Notes under the pieces: model-generated
Databases searched by the model: none
The model's input: the letters and a program-made list of their open reading frames with translations, nothing else
What the model was told of the DNA's origin: nothing
Made by a program: the position numbers and the translations under genes
Part shown: in pieces, positions 51,584 to 61,190 of the stretch
How the letters are laid out: the number at the start of each line of letters is the position of its first letter
Position numbering within the stretch: the first letter of the stretch is position 1
From: Paenibacillus typhae
GTDB lineage: Bacteria > Bacillota > Bacilli > Paenibacillales > Paenibacillaceae
Direction of reading: 5' to 3'
DNA length: 64,000 nucleotides
Assembly (NCBI RefSeq): GCF_900099765.1
Contig: NZ_FNDX01000013.1
Location: 62,001-126,000, forward strand

Positions 51584-52773
51584 CAGAAACAGAAGTCTCC
51601 GCACAGCTGCTCTATGGCAAGGTACTAACGCCGGCCGGCCTGATAGCAGATGGCGTCGTTGCCGTCTCAGGAGAACAGATCCATTACGCAGGTGAAGCCG
51701 CCTGGCTGCCTGACGCCTATGCTGAATGGCCGGCTAGCGGTCAGGGACAAAGCAGCCTGCTGATTCCCGGATTTGTCGATGTGCATGTGCACGGCGGAGC
51801 CGGCTACGACTTCATGTACAGCGACAGCCGCGCGTTGGATACCATTACCCGGTTCCATGCCTCGCAGGGAACCACTACGATGCTGGCGACTACGATGACC
51901 GCAGCCAAGCCGGAGATCGACCGGGTGCTGGCCGAAGTGGACGCCTACCGCACAGCCGGAATGCCTTACGCCCGCTTAGCCGGTGTCCATCTGGAGGGAC
52001 CGTTCATCAGCCAGAAATGGCCGGGTGCGCAGAATCCCGAGCACATCGTCCCGGCCAATATCGGATGGCTGGAGGCATGGGAGCAGCAGTATCCCGGGCT
52101 GATCCGCCAGGTAACGCTTGCGCCGGAACGCGAAGGAGCGCTGGAAGCCATCTCCTGGCTGCGCAAGCATGGCATAACGGCTGCCTTGGGACATACTAAC
52201 GCCACCTTCGAGGAGGTTATCGCCGCTGCTGATGCCGGGCTGAACCAGGCAGTGCATATGTACAACGCGATGACACCGCTGCATCACCGCAAGCCGGGAA
52301 CAGCCGGAGCGGTAATGTTCGACGACAGGATCCGGGCGGAGATCATTGCTGATGGCATCCATGTCCATCCCGCAGCGATCCGGATCGTAACCCGGCTTAA
52401 AAATAAAGCCAATCTGCTGCTGATTACCGACGCGATGTCAGCAACCGGTCTGGAGGACGGTGAATATACGATTGGCGATCTGCCCGTTATGGTCAGCGGC
52501 GGCGTTGCTACCCTGAAGGAGCATCCTGAGTCGCTGGCCGGAAGCACCCTGACCATGATCCGCGGCTTCCGCTATCTTGTTCAGGAAGTCGGGCTCAGTC
52601 TGCAGGAGGCCTCGCAGGCAGCCAGCCTTACGCCGGCTATATCGCTGGGGCTGCAGCGCACCATCGGTACGCTGGAGGCCGGCAAACGCGGTGATATCCT
52701 GCGGCTCGATGACCAGCTTAATCTGCATGGGGTATGGATTAACGGCCGTGAGATTACAGCCGCTATAGATTAA
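51568..52773 (+). CDS. nagA: N-acetylglucosamine-6-phosphate deacetylase
   Basis: A 401-residue amidohydrolase-fold enzyme that removes acetate from GlcNAc-6-P. Metal and active-site motifs: DVHVHGGAGYDFM, LEGPFIS, GHTNATFEE, MYNAMTPLHHR and ITDAMSATG. The ATG at 51568 has AAGGAG seven bases upstream and overlaps nagB by 16 bases. Last gene of the operon, followed by a strong terminator. Confidence 0.96.
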   Translation: MAQIITETEVSAQLLYGKVLTPAGLIADGVVAVSGEQIHYAGEAAWLPDAYAEWPASGQGQSSLLIPGFVDVHVHGGAGYDFMYSDSRALDTITRFHASQGTTTMLATTMTAAKPEIDRVLAEVDAYRTAGMPYARLAGVHLEGPFISQKWPGAQNPEHIVPANIGWLEAWEQQYPGLIRQVTLAPEREGALEAISWLRKHGITAALGHTNATFEEVIAAADAGLNQAVHMYNAMTPLHHRKPGTAGAVMFDDRIRAEIIADGIHVHPAAIRIVTRLKNKANLLLITDAMSATGLEDGEYTIGDLPVMVSGGVATLKEHPESLAGSTLTMIRGFRYLVQEVGLSLQEASQAASLTPAISLGLQRTIGTLEAGKRGDILRLDDQLNLHGVWINGREITAAID

Positions 52774-52778
52774 ATACG

Positions 52779-52814
52779 CAGCGGTCCCCGGTTTTTTCCG
52801 GGGACCGCTGTTTA
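52779..52814 (+). terminator. Terminator after nagA
   Basis: CAGCGGTCCCCGG/CCGGGGACCGCTG, a perfect 13-bp stem with a T-rich loop and T-rich tail. Confidence 0.92.
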
Positions 52815-53022
52815 TTGTTCAAAAAAGAACACGTACCTATCCTTTGCCCAGAGATAACAATAACCAGGTTCCTTCTAAGGTGACCGGCAGGACAGCTGGA
52901 TCTAGAATGAACCGGCTGTGCAGCGGACTACATTCTTGTCCGCGTACAGCCGGTTGCGTTTGGTTAGTGCATTTACGTTAAGATTTTCGCTTTTCCAGTT
53001 ACTTTCTGCTCTTGCAGCGGCC

Positions 53023-53970
53023 TTAATCCCCGCTGCGCGTCGGGAAGATACGCTCCACCATTGTGCCGAATTCCTTCGCAAAGCCCTTCAGCGGGTGGCC
53101 CGCACGGGCTTCCCGGGCATAATAGTCAGCCCGCTCCACGAAGTCGGGATTGGCCGACACGTAAACGTTCCGGATAGACGGGTTAACCTTTTTGACCTCG
53201 GCGGCAATCCGGTCCTTCATGTCGCTGGTCACATCATCATCATTGCTGTTCATCCGGTAATTGTTATTAGGCGCAGCGCTGCGGATTCCGATTCCGCCGC
53301 CCATGCTGTCGTCAATATCCCGCTTCATCCGGGTTCCGTCTGTGTAATTGCTGCCGGACAGGATACCGTTTCCTCCGTTACCCGGATAAGCTTGTGGAGC
53401 CGTCATGCCGGTTCCCCCGACCGTTCCTGTGCCAGTCAGGCTCTTGGGAACTCCGTCCACGGAGCCTCCCATACCCGTTACACCCGGTGTACCGGTTACA
53501 CTGCCGCGGCCGCCGGTTCTATACCCGTTATCCATGCTGCCTGCTCCACCTGTCATATGCCCGTTATCTGCGCCGCCCACATTGCCCGTACGCGGCAAAA
53601 TACCGGAAGCATTGCCGACATCATAGCTGTAAGAACGATAATTGCGGGTGCCGATGTTGCGCGGCTTGCCGTTGGTATCGTCAAGCTTTACGGCAACATA
53701 AGCGCTTCTTCCGGCCAGCATGACATTGGCAGAGCTAACCTCCGGCATAGCCGTGACACGGTCGGCAAGCTCCTGGCTCATCTCCATCTTGTCGTAGGTA
53801 TTGCCCCGCACCGCATTTGTCTGAATCCGGCCGCCGTTGTTTCCTTTTACACTGTTTGTATGCACATTGTTACTGTCTGCGGCATTATTTGCACCGCAGC
53901 CGGTAAGACTGATCATCCCCAGCAGCAAAGCCGTTGATACTACTGATGTGCTGACTTTTGACCGTATCAT
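53023..53970 (-). CDS. YhcN/YlaJ-family sporulation lipoprotein
   Basis: A 315-residue lipoprotein (lipobox SLTGC, Cys about residue 25). A YhcN/YlaJ domain is split by a long Gly/Asn/Thr-rich low-complexity insert (about 125-225) and completed by IAAEVKKVNPSIRNVYVSAN and a C-terminal FAKEFGTMVERIFP tail. Family members are found in spores or outgrowing cells. GGAGGCTAGAG precedes the ATG. Monocistronic. Confidence 0.87.
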   Translation of the reverse strand: MIRSKVSTSVVSTALLLGMISLTGCGANNAADSNNVHTNSVKGNNGGRIQTNAVRGNTYDKMEMSQELADRVTAMPEVSSANVMLAGRSAYVAVKLDDTNGKPRNIGTRNYRSYSYDVGNASGILPRTGNVGGADNGHMTGGAGSMDNGYRTGGRGSVTGTPGVTGMGGSVDGVPKSLTGTGTVGGTGMTAPQAYPGNGGNGILSGSNYTDGTRMKRDIDDSMGGGIGIRSAAPNNNYRMNSNDDDVTSDMKDRIAAEVKKVNPSIRNVYVSANPDFVERADYYAREARAGHPLKGFAKEFGTMVERIFPTRSGD

Positions 53971-54156
53971 AAACTCTAGCCTCCGCCTCTACAATATAAT
54001 GAATGCAGCATAACAAGACTTAGCTTGACCCGCAGCAAAGCGTATTATCCTGAAAGGATTTGGCACAGGCTGCCCGAATACTGTCACATGCCGGAGAACC
54101 TTCGCGTATCCTATAGACAGTAGGGCTCCCGCAAGGTGAACTCAGGAGGGTTGAGC

Positions 54157-55227
54157 ATGAAGGTATTATTTACGTTTTATGTACCCAGCGGCGGGGTCGA
54201 GACCCTGAACAAACTGCGGTGCGAAAGTCTGCAGCGCGAAGGCATCGAATGCCATGTTCTATATCTCATGCCGGGTTCCTCGCAGCAGAATCAGAACAAA
54301 TTTCCGGTATTTATCGCTTCAGGAGATGAAGAAATCCGCACATTGCTCGAAACCGAGGGCTACGATGCGATTATTGTAACCTCTGACTACCTGCTGCTGG
54401 AACGCTTGCGGCGGCTGGGGTTCGGCGGTATTCTGATCTACGAATCCCAAGGGCTCGGGAAACGTGAAGATGCCAAGAATACGATTATAGAAGCGGTTCC
54501 TTATTTACGTTCCCATTGCAATGCGGTGCTGATTCCGCCTACAGATCATCTGGTGGAATACTTCATCGCCATTTGTCCCTGGCTGCACCGCTATATCATT
54601 CCCAATATCGTAGATGTCCAGTCTTTCCGTTTCATTCCCGGCGAGAAGCCGCTTGACCCGGTCATTGCCTGGGTCGGACGGCTGGAGACCAACAAAAACT
54701 GGCGCGAATATCTGCAGATTGCCAAGGACCTCCGCAGCAGTAAGCCCAATCTGCACCTCTGGATGTTTCATGATCCGCAGCTTGCCAGTGAGGAGCAGAA
54801 GCAGCTTTTTAAGGAAGAACTGCATCGGCTAGGATTAAATGACCGGCTGGTGGTTTTCACGAATATCCCTAACCATGTGATGCCTATATACTATTCGTCC
54901 ATAGCCGCTTCCGGAGGTTTTTTGCTGTCTACTTCGATTACAGAGGGCTTCGGTTATGCCGTGGCTGAAGCCATCTGCTGTACCTGTCCTGTACTTAGCA
55001 CCGATTCCGACGGTGTCCGTTCATTTATCGTCCATAATTACTCCGGCAAATTCTATCCGCTGGGCAATGTAGGAATTGCGGTACAGGAAGGCCTGGAGCT
55101 GATGAACAATCTGGAGCTGCGGGACAACATCCGCTTTCAGGGCAGAAACCATATGGAGGTCCGGTTCGGCTCTGAGCGTTATGCCCAGTCGTTCCGTGAA
55201 ATGCTGAACTCCTTTTCGATTTTCTAG
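54157..55227 (+). CDS. Glycosyltransferase (GT4-like, GT-B fold)
   Basis: A 356-residue glycosyltransferase. The N-terminal domain begins MKVLFTFYVPSGGVETLNKL; the C-terminal donor-binding half has VIAWVGRLETNKNWREYL and the EGFGYAVAEAICC acidic motif (E-x7-E). Probably uses a nucleotide sugar to decorate a surface glycan. GGAGG precedes the ATG at 54157. It is on the opposite strand to the large glycan operon and converges with it at a shared terminator. Confidence 0.85.
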   Translation: MKVLFTFYVPSGGVETLNKLRCESLQREGIECHVLYLMPGSSQQNQNKFPVFIASGDEEIRTLLETEGYDAIIVTSDYLLLERLRRLGFGGILIYESQGLGKREDAKNTIIEAVPYLRSHCNAVLIPPTDHLVEYFIAICPWLHRYIIPNIVDVQSFRFIPGEKPLDPVIAWVGRLETNKNWREYLQIAKDLRSSKPNLHLWMFHDPQLASEEQKQLFKEELHRLGLNDRLVVFTNIPNHVMPIYYSSIAASGGFLLSTSITEGFGYAVAEAICCTCPVLSTDSDGVRSFIVHNYSGKFYPLGNVGIAVQEGLELMNNLELRDNIRFQGRNHMEVRFGSERYAQSFREMLNSFSIF

Positions 55228-55243
55228 GTACATGAAGCCAGGC

Positions 55244-55294
55244 AAAAGAACCTTCAGGATCCCGGTGCCGCCACCGGGCCTGAAGGTTCTTTTT
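55244..55294. terminator. Bidirectional terminator between converging glycosyltransferase genes
   Basis: AAAAGAACCTTCAGG..CCCGGTG / CACCGGG.CCTGAAGGTTCTTTTT, a long stem with A and T tracts on both sides. Confidence 0.92.
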
Positions 55295-56330
55295 AGCTGC
55301 GGGCAACAATATCGAACAGCTCCGCCTGAAAAATCTGCATGCTTCGCTCCCAGGTGAACCGCCGGGAATCCTGCTCCCCCCGGCTGGCAATTCGTTCTCG
55401 CAGCTTCTGATCCCTTATCAAAGTGACGATATCCTGAGCCAGCCTGTTCTCAAACCGGAAGGACATCAGGCAGTTATGCCCGTGCATACCGTACTCCAGA
55501 TTGCCTCCGGAATAGACTGTAGCCAGTGCCGCCCCGCAGCGCATCGCTTCAAGACCGGGCAGCGAGCCGGTATCAAAGGTGCTGGAGCTGACAAAAATAT
55601 CACTCTCATTATAATGGTAGCACAGCTCTATATCATTGGAAGGCGTACGCGTATGGTATCGGGTATCGGCCAGAATGGCCTTCAGTGCAGCCGAATCGGC
55701 ATATTCACCCGGCGGTGTTATCAGATAGATCTGAACCTCGGGATGCAGCTCCTTTACCGTATTAAGCTCCTGCAAAAGATACTCCTGCTCCCGGTGCCCG
55801 GAGAATCCTCCTTCCGGCTTACGCAGAATCGCGGATACCACGAGCGGCCTTCCCGGTACTCCGCGCATTTGCATATTATAAAAATCTCCGTTTACGCCAA
55901 CCGGTACAATTCTTCCTTTAATGCCATGGTTGATCCGGACAATCTCCTGCTGCCAGCGCGACAGCACCATGAGGTTACGGGTTATGCTGTAGGAGGCAAA
56001 CGACTGGTTATTGTCGGGCAGAAAAGTCGGTTCATAGCAGAGCGCAAGCCTGACATGTATGCCTTTTCCCTGCTCACTGGCCCGCTGGGCCGCCTGCACA
56101 GTTGTATAGTAATTGGAAACAATAACGTCCCCGTAAGGAAAATCATGCTCAGTCAGGCTGACGGCAGACGAGTGGACCACCTGGCAGTGCATCTCATATT
56201 CCACAGTGCCTCCGGCAGGCATAAGCACGACCACATCATGCCCTGTTCCGCTAAGTCGGTTGACCAGTTCGGCCAGCATCCGCTGTGCGCCTCCCCTGGA
56301 CAGGGTCAGAACCGGAAATATCAGCCTCAT
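55293..56330 (-). CDS. Glycosyltransferase (GT4-like)
   Basis: A 345-residue GT-B glycosyltransferase beginning MRLIFPVLTLSRGGAQRML, with VPVGVNGDFYN, and a C-terminal DIFVSSSTFDTGSLPGLEAM acidic motif region. Acceptor and donor unknown. The ATG at 56330 overlaps the preceding stop as ATGA, with AGGAGG upstream. Last gene of the nine-gene glycan operon. Confidence 0.87.
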   Translation of the reverse strand: MRLIFPVLTLSRGGAQRMLAELVNRLSGTGHDVVVLMPAGGTVEYEMHCQVVHSSAVSLTEHDFPYGDVIVSNYYTTVQAAQRASEQGKGIHVRLALCYEPTFLPDNNQSFASYSITRNLMVLSRWQQEIVRINHGIKGRIVPVGVNGDFYNMQMRGVPGRPLVVSAILRKPEGGFSGHREQEYLLQELNTVKELHPEVQIYLITPPGEYADSAALKAILADTRYHTRTPSNDIELCYHYNESDIFVSSSTFDTGSLPGLEAMRCGAALATVYSGGNLEYGMHGHNCLMSFRFENRLAQDIVTLIRDQKLRERIASRGEQDSRRFTWERSMQIFQAELFDIVARS

Positions 56331-57049
56331 GGCCATCCCTCCTTTCTGAGCAGCTTGGCAAGAGCACTGTTATGCTTGGCCTGTACCATCTTAATTTCCC
56401 TGCTCTGCGCTTCATTGTGAATAACGGAGCCCATCGCCTGATGCACCCGGTAATCCAGCAGAGGCTGTTCAATGTAAGACCAGCTGTAATGCGGCAGAAT
56501 CCGCAGCCACAGATCATAGTCCTGGGTATAAAGGAAGCTTTCATTAAAAAGCCCTACAGCCCGGAAAATGTCCATATGGAGCAGAACAGAGCTGCCATTA
56601 ACCGGACAGCCCGTCATCATCGTCCTGATCAGCTCACGCCTGTCGGGAAAGGGTACGCTGATGACTTCGGATACCCGTTCGCTCTGTTCATTGATGTAGT
56701 AATAGGCAGTATGGTTAAAAAGAGTCCCTGTGCTGCGCAGCTCCTGCAGCTGCCGTTCAATCTTGTACGGGTGAAACCGGTCATCCGCGCTTAACCAGGC
56801 AAAATAAGCTCCACTGGCTGCTTTAATCCCCATATTGAGCGCCGATCCGGTACCTCCGTTTCCCTTGCGGATATAGATGATTTTGTCCCTGTAGGGATTA
56901 AGCTTGTCGGTGTACAGGGAAGAACCGTCGTCAACCACAATCAGCTCAATATCAGAGTAGCTCTGGGCCAGCACGCTCTCTACCGACTCATCTATATAAG
57001 GACAATTGTAAAAAGGGATAACCACCGATACCTTAGAGCTATGGTTCAT
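56327..57049 (-). CDS. Family 2 glycosyltransferase
   Basis: A 240-residue GT-A enzyme: VSVVIPFYNCPYIDESVESV, VVDDGSS nucleotide-binding, GTGSALNMGI, and WLSADDRF as the DxD-like motif. It is a close paralogue of the GT2 two genes upstream, so the two probably add successive or similar sugars. AAGGAGGTGAGCG precedes the ATG; it overlaps the next gene by 4 bases. Confidence 0.9.
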   Translation of the reverse strand: MNHSSKVSVVIPFYNCPYIDESVESVLAQSYSDIELIVVDDGSSLYTDKLNPYRDKIIYIRKGNGGTGSALNMGIKAASGAYFAWLSADDRFHPYKIERQLQELRSTGTLFNHTAYYYINEQSERVSEVISVPFPDRRELIRTMMTGCPVNGSSVLLHMDIFRAVGLFNESFLYTQDYDLWLRILPHYSWSYIEQPLLDYRVHQAMGSVIHNEAQSREIKMVQAKHNSALAKLLRKEGWP

Positions 57050-57075
57050 ACGCTCACCTCCTTCCCGAAGTATGG

Positions 57076-57651
57076 TTAGACCGTTTTGCAGGCCAGCAGG
57101 GCATCCAGCGGTGCGTGATCTTCCCCGAATGCTTCCCGGAAGGCCGGATTCTCGGCATGATGGAATCCTTTCAGCACAGTCACCGAGTAGCCGAGCTTCA
57201 TGAAGTCCTCAGGCTCCCAGCCGCTCCAGTGCCGCTGGTAATACTCGCCCTGCAGATGAAAATGATCGGTCCCTTCCTGCGGAAAAAATCCGCGCGGCGT
57301 AAATACCACTACACGGTTCGAGGCTATGATCTCCGCTTTGCGGAGCAGCTCTATTCCTTCTTCCATTGTAAAATGCTCCAGCGAATCAATCAGCGTCACT
57401 GCCGAGAACGTTCCCGGCAGAAACAGCTTGTCGATATGGCTGGCATTGGCATGGATCGGGATAATACAGGGCGAAGTATATTTGCGGTGCAGCAGATAGG
57501 GCCGGTGAATATCCAGGCCGACTACTACAGCAGCTTCATAGCGTTCCAGCAGCGCCCCGGTCCCGCTGCCGACATCCAGAATGCTGTCGGAAAATTTCAG
57601 CTGCTCCAGCAGAACCGGCAGGAAGTCCTTCACTTGAATTTCCCGGTACAT
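57076..57651 (-). CDS. SAM-dependent methyltransferase
   Basis: A 191-residue class I methyltransferase within the glycan operon. Motif I is SILDVGSGTGALLERYE, with VGLDIHRPYL as the acidic end of strand 2 and VTLIDSLEHF as a later motif. Likely methylates a glycan or sugar intermediate, judged from context. AGGGGGAGGG precedes the ATG. Lies between the two paralogous GT2 genes. Confidence 0.85.
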   Translation of the reverse strand: MYREIQVKDFLPVLLEQLKFSDSILDVGSGTGALLERYEAAVVVGLDIHRPYLLHRKYTSPCIIPIHANASHIDKLFLPGTFSAVTLIDSLEHFTMEEGIELLRKAEIIASNRVVVFTPRGFFPQEGTDHFHLQGEYYQRHWSGWEPEDFMKLGYSVTVLKGFHHAENPAFREAFGEDHAPLDALLACKTV

Positions 57652-57692
57652 AGGCTTCCCTCCCCCTTAGGTTCTTGGCGGCGGCTGCGCGG

Positions 57693-58412
57693 TCAGCCGC
57701 CCATCGAGGCAATCAGTCCGCGCAGCATACCATTATAGCGGGCATTGGTCGCTGCAGCCTCTGCCATAATGACATCGTAATGCTTCAGGGTACCCATCCC
57801 GCTGTGGCGCCGGTAGGCGGTTAACGGCTGGTTCAGCATAACCGGGGGGTAGCCGTTCAGAATCGCCCGGAACCACAGATCGTAATCATGTGTGTAAGGC
57901 AGAGACTCATTGAACAAGCCGATAGCGCCGAACAGCTCACGTTTGAACATAACCGTACAGCCGTTGATCGGATTGCCCTGCAGGAAGCACCGCAGGTATT
58001 CCAGATGATTCGGAAAGACGGGCGAACCGTTCATCTCCGTCAATTGCGATTCCCCGTTAATAAAATGGAAGTTGGTATAGGTGATCAGCAGGCGGTTCTG
58101 CTCCATGAAGAGCACCTGATTGTTTATTTTGTCATGGTAAAACATATCGTCTGAGCTGAGCCAGGCCACATAATCACCGGTAGCATGCAGAATCGCGTGA
58201 TTCAGGGCGGAGGCTGTTCCCCCGTTGGCTTTGCCCAGATAGTGAATTTTGTGCAGATAAGGGGCGATCCGGTCCGTGTGAACATAAGAGCCGTCATCGA
58301 CTACGATAATCTCATAGGGCTGCCAGGATTGGGATAAGGCGCTTTGCAGCGCCTGCTCGATATAAGGACAATTATAGAACGGAATAATGACCGAAACCTT
58401 CGGACGATTCAT
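57693..58412 (-). CDS. Family 2 glycosyltransferase (paralogue)
   Basis: A 239-residue GT2 enzyme: VSVIIPFYNCPYIEQALQSA, VVDDGSYVHTD, GGTASALNHAIL and WLSSDDMF. Closely similar in layout to the GT2 two genes downstream, suggesting duplication around the methyltransferase gene. The ATG at 58412 has AAGGAAGG upstream and overlaps the SDR gene stop as ATGA. Confidence 0.9.
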   Translation of the reverse strand: MNRPKVSVIIPFYNCPYIEQALQSALSQSWQPYEIIVVDDGSYVHTDRIAPYLHKIHYLGKANGGTASALNHAILHATGDYVAWLSSDDMFYHDKINNQVLFMEQNRLLITYTNFHFINGESQLTEMNGSPVFPNHLEYLRCFLQGNPINGCTVMFKRELFGAIGLFNESLPYTHDYDLWFRAILNGYPPVMLNQPLTAYRRHSGMGTLKHYDVIMAEAAATNARYNGMLRGLIASMGG

Positions 58413-59371
58413 GACAACCTTCCTTCCCTGCCGGAGCGGCAATAATCCACAATCTCTTTCAGCGAGCGCTCAAGGCTGATCTCCGGTTTCCAGCCGAGTG
58501 CAGCAGCATTCTCCACTGCTTCGTCCGGAGCCTCCCCTTCCGCTGTCCCAGCCGGACCAAGCGCCTGCCCGGGGGTATCCGGTCCCCAGTCCATCGGCAC
58601 CGGAGCCTTCGCATGCGCCAGAAGCTTAACGGAAATATCGCCCAGCGTCCGCTGTGTTCCCGAGTCGATCCGGTAGACGGTGCCCTCTGCACCGCTGCGG
58701 AGAATATAGTCGTAAGCCCGCACAGCGTCGCGCACATCCAGAAAGTCGCGCAGTGCCTGCCGTGAAGACAGCCGGAAGGCCTGCGGCGCATCAGCCCCGC
58801 TAGCCGCTGCAGCCTCGCTGCGGACAATATGCTGCGCCAGCAGGGTGCAGAAGCCGGTGGAGGGGCCGGGGCCGATCAGGTTGCAGGGCTCCGCCAGCAG
58901 AACCGGCTGTTTGAACAGGGTCCCCCAGGCCAGGGACACCAGCTCCTCCAGCGTTTTGCTGAGGCTGTAAGGATGGGGCGGACCGGCAGCGGTTCCCGGC
59001 TGGTACTTCAGCCGGGAGCCCGCAACCAGAATCCGCCCTGCCGGCCGGGCGCGGAGCGCTTCCAGCAGATACAGCGTCGCCATCACATTGGTCTCCATGT
59101 AGAGCAGCGGGTCCCGCCAGGATTCCGGGACGGAATTGCGGCCGGCCAGATGCAGCACCTCATCCGGCTCCGTCTCGGCAACCATGGCCGCTACAGCACT
59201 GCGGTCGCTCAGATCACAGACCTGCTGCTTTACCCCTTCCGGCCAGAGACGGGCTGCCGGGGGGCGGCGCACCACAGCAGTAACCTCTGCCCCGGCGGCA
59301 TGGAAGTAATGGACAGCATGCGCTCCGGTAAAGCCTGCAGCTCCGGTAATCAGCAGCCTGCGCGCCTTCAT
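58409..59371 (-). CDS. NAD-dependent epimerase/dehydratase (extended SDR)
   Basis: A 320-residue extended short-chain dehydrogenase. The Rossmann motif is LLITGAAGFTGAHAV, and the catalytic YxxxK is in PHPYSLSKTLEE. HLAGRNSVPESWRDP resembles GDP-mannose/UDP-hexose 4,6-dehydratase-like proteins. Exact nucleotide sugar is not determinable. Its ATG overlaps the preceding stop by 4 bases (ATGA) and has no strong ribosome site, implying coupling. Confidence 0.85.
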   Translation of the reverse strand: MKARRLLITGAAGFTGAHAVHYFHAAGAEVTAVVRRPPAARLWPEGVKQQVCDLSDRSAVAAMVAETEPDEVLHLAGRNSVPESWRDPLLYMETNVMATLYLLEALRARPAGRILVAGSRLKYQPGTAAGPPHPYSLSKTLEELVSLAWGTLFKQPVLLAEPCNLIGPGPSTGFCTLLAQHIVRSEAAAASGADAPQAFRLSSRQALRDFLDVRDAVRAYDYILRSGAEGTVYRIDSGTQRTLGDISVKLLAHAKAPVPMDWGPDTPGQALGPAGTAEGEAPDEAVENAAALGWKPEISLERSLKEIVDYCRSGREGRLS

Positions 59372-60207
59372 GTGTACATCGCTGACTGTTTCATCCAGTC
59401 AGCCAGTTCTCTGAGCATTACAGGATATGCCGGCAATTCAAAATGAACATCGGCTCTTGTACTCACTAGAGTCCGGTCCTGGACATGCGCGGATTCGGGA
59501 ATAATCTCAACATCATCTTTGCCGAAGGCCTGCTGCATATAGCGCAGCAGCTCATATTTGCTGAGCGGCTGCGGATGGGCCAGATGAATCAGGCCGGAAA
59601 CCGGCGAATCCAGCATCTGCTCTACCGCTTTGGCCAGCTCCAGCGTCGTGACCCCGTTCCACATCACCCGTTCATAGCCGGAGACCGGCCCCTTCTGGGC
59701 CATGAACCATTCCATCAGCCCGATGCCGCCGGCGCGGATTTCCGGCCCGATGATTGAGGTGCGGATCGTCAGATGGCCGGGGGCACGGACTTCACCAAGG
59801 CTTTTGGTGATGGCGTAGACCGAGGTGCCGTCGGCAGCATCCTCTTCTGTGTAACCGCCGCGTGTTCCTTCGAATACGCAGTCGGTGCTAATATGGATCA
59901 GCCGGGCTCCCGCGGCATCTGCAGCACGGCGCAGCCGGTGCGGCAGAAAGCCGTTCACATGATAAGCCGTAACCCGGTCGCGCTCGGCAAACTGATTAAG
60001 GACACCCATTGCATTAATAATGCAATGGGGTGATACCATTTCAATCAGCTTCTCAACGCCGGCAATATCGTCGGCATCGACATACAGCCCGCCAAGATCA
60101 CTCTTATCCCGGGTTGTATGGAAGACATGATGTGTGCCCTGGCGGCGAAAATACGCCGCCAGCATATGACCCGCCATACCGTTTCCGCCGAGGATAAGCA
60201 GCTTCAT
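59368..60207 (-). CDS. RmlD-like sugar-nucleotide 4-reductase
   Basis: A 279-residue SDR of the dTDP-4-dehydrorhamnose reductase type: LLILGGNGMAGHMLAAYF, HISTDCVFEGTRGGY and the catalytic VYAITKSLGE. It directly follows a CapE/WbvB-like 4,6-dehydratase and precedes no cupin domain, so it matches the RmlD-like reductase WbvR (L-RhaNAc/L-QuiNAc route) better than the cupin-fused CapF/WbjC of L-FucNAc synthesis. Overlaps the dehydratase gene by 4 bases. Confidence 0.85.
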   Translation of the reverse strand: MKLLILGGNGMAGHMLAAYFRRQGTHHVFHTTRDKSDLGGLYVDADDIAGVEKLIEMVSPHCIINAMGVLNQFAERDRVTAYHVNGFLPHRLRRAADAAGARLIHISTDCVFEGTRGGYTEEDAADGTSVYAITKSLGEVRAPGHLTIRTSIIGPEIRAGGIGLMEWFMAQKGPVSGYERVMWNGVTTLELAKAVEQMLDSPVSGLIHLAHPQPLSKYELLRYMQQAFGKDDVEIIPESAHVQDRTLVSTRADVHFELPAYPVMLRELADWMKQSAMYT

Positions 60208-61190
60208 TGCAGGAACCCTCCCCGGATCAGAATATCCTTGATCTCCTCCTGATTCATCAGGTTGTTCTCCGAGCTGAAGCTGTTGAAGGAGACATGCGGA
60301 TAGCTCTTGTAGTGGGCTTTCAGCTCAGGCATATCCAGCGTCGGGAGAATAACCAGGTACTGCTCATCGTAGACCACGGTCGTCAGGCTCTCAAAATCGC
60401 TCATCAGGATCTCGTGGATTTTCTCACCCGGCCGGATGCCTGCTTCAATGATGCTGACATCGGTTCTTCCGGAGGCTTCGATCAGCACTTCCGCCAGATC
60501 GACGATCCTGCAGGTCGGCATGGTCATGACGAAAATTTCGCCGCCGAGGCTGACTTCCGAGGCTTTGAACAGCAGGGTGATTGCATCGCGCAGGGTGAAG
60601 AAGAAGCGGGTCATTTTCATATCGGTAATGCGGACCTGGCCCTTATCCTTGATCTGCTTCATGAAGAGATGAACGACACTGCCGTTCGTTCCCAGCACAT
60701 TGCCGCCGCGCACGGTTACAAACCGGGTACGGGAGCCGAGCAGATTGGCGTAGACGAACAGCTTTTCGCCGATGGCCTTGGTCATGCCGTAGAAGTTGGA
60801 CGGATTGGCCGCTTTGTCGGTGGAGATATAGATCGCTTTTTCCACATTATTGGCAATGGCCGCTTCGATAACGTTCTGGGTGCCGACCACGTTGGTCTTC
60901 AGCGCTTCATAAGGCTGATCCTCACAGACCGGAACATGCTTCAGCGCCGCCAGATGGAACACATAATCCACGCCGCGGCAGGCGGCAACCAGCGCCTCCT
61001 TGTCACGGATGTCGCCGATAACGAAGCTGAGGCGGTTATCTTCAAATTCTCGGCTCATTGCCACCTGTGCAGATTCACTGCGGGAGAAGACGATGATCTC
61101 CTTGGGATTTTGCGGCAGCAGCTGCCGGATAAGCTCATGCCCCCAGGAACCGGTGCCGCCGGTGACCAGAATCCGTTTATTATTAAACAT
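60204..61190 (-). CDS. UDP-GlcNAc 4,6-dehydratase/5-epimerase (CapE/WbvB type)
   Basis: A 328-residue extended SDR that converts UDP-GlcNAc to a 4-keto-6-deoxy-L-hexosamine. The cofactor loop is ILVTGGTGSWGHELI, the active site is NPSNFYGMTKAIGEK, and ALKHVPVCEDQPYEALKTNV and the SFNSFSSENNLMN C-terminus are typical of the CapE/WbjB/WbvB branch. GGAGGGAACCTGC precedes the ATG at 61190, which overlaps the 2-epimerase gene by 8 bases. Confidence 0.9.
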   Translation of the reverse strand: MFNNKRILVTGGTGSWGHELIRQLLPQNPKEIIVFSRSESAQVAMSREFEDNRLSFVIGDIRDKEALVAACRGVDYVFHLAALKHVPVCEDQPYEALKTNVVGTQNVIEAAIANNVEKAIYISTDKAANPSNFYGMTKAIGEKLFVYANLLGSRTRFVTVRGGNVLGTNGSVVHLFMKQIKDKGQVRITDMKMTRFFFTLRDAITLLFKASEVSLGGEIFVMTMPTCRIVDLAEVLIEASGRTDVSIIEAGIRPGEKIHEILMSDFESLTTVVYDEQYLVILPTLDMPELKAHYKSYPHVSFNSFSSENNLMNQEEIKDILIRGGFLQ

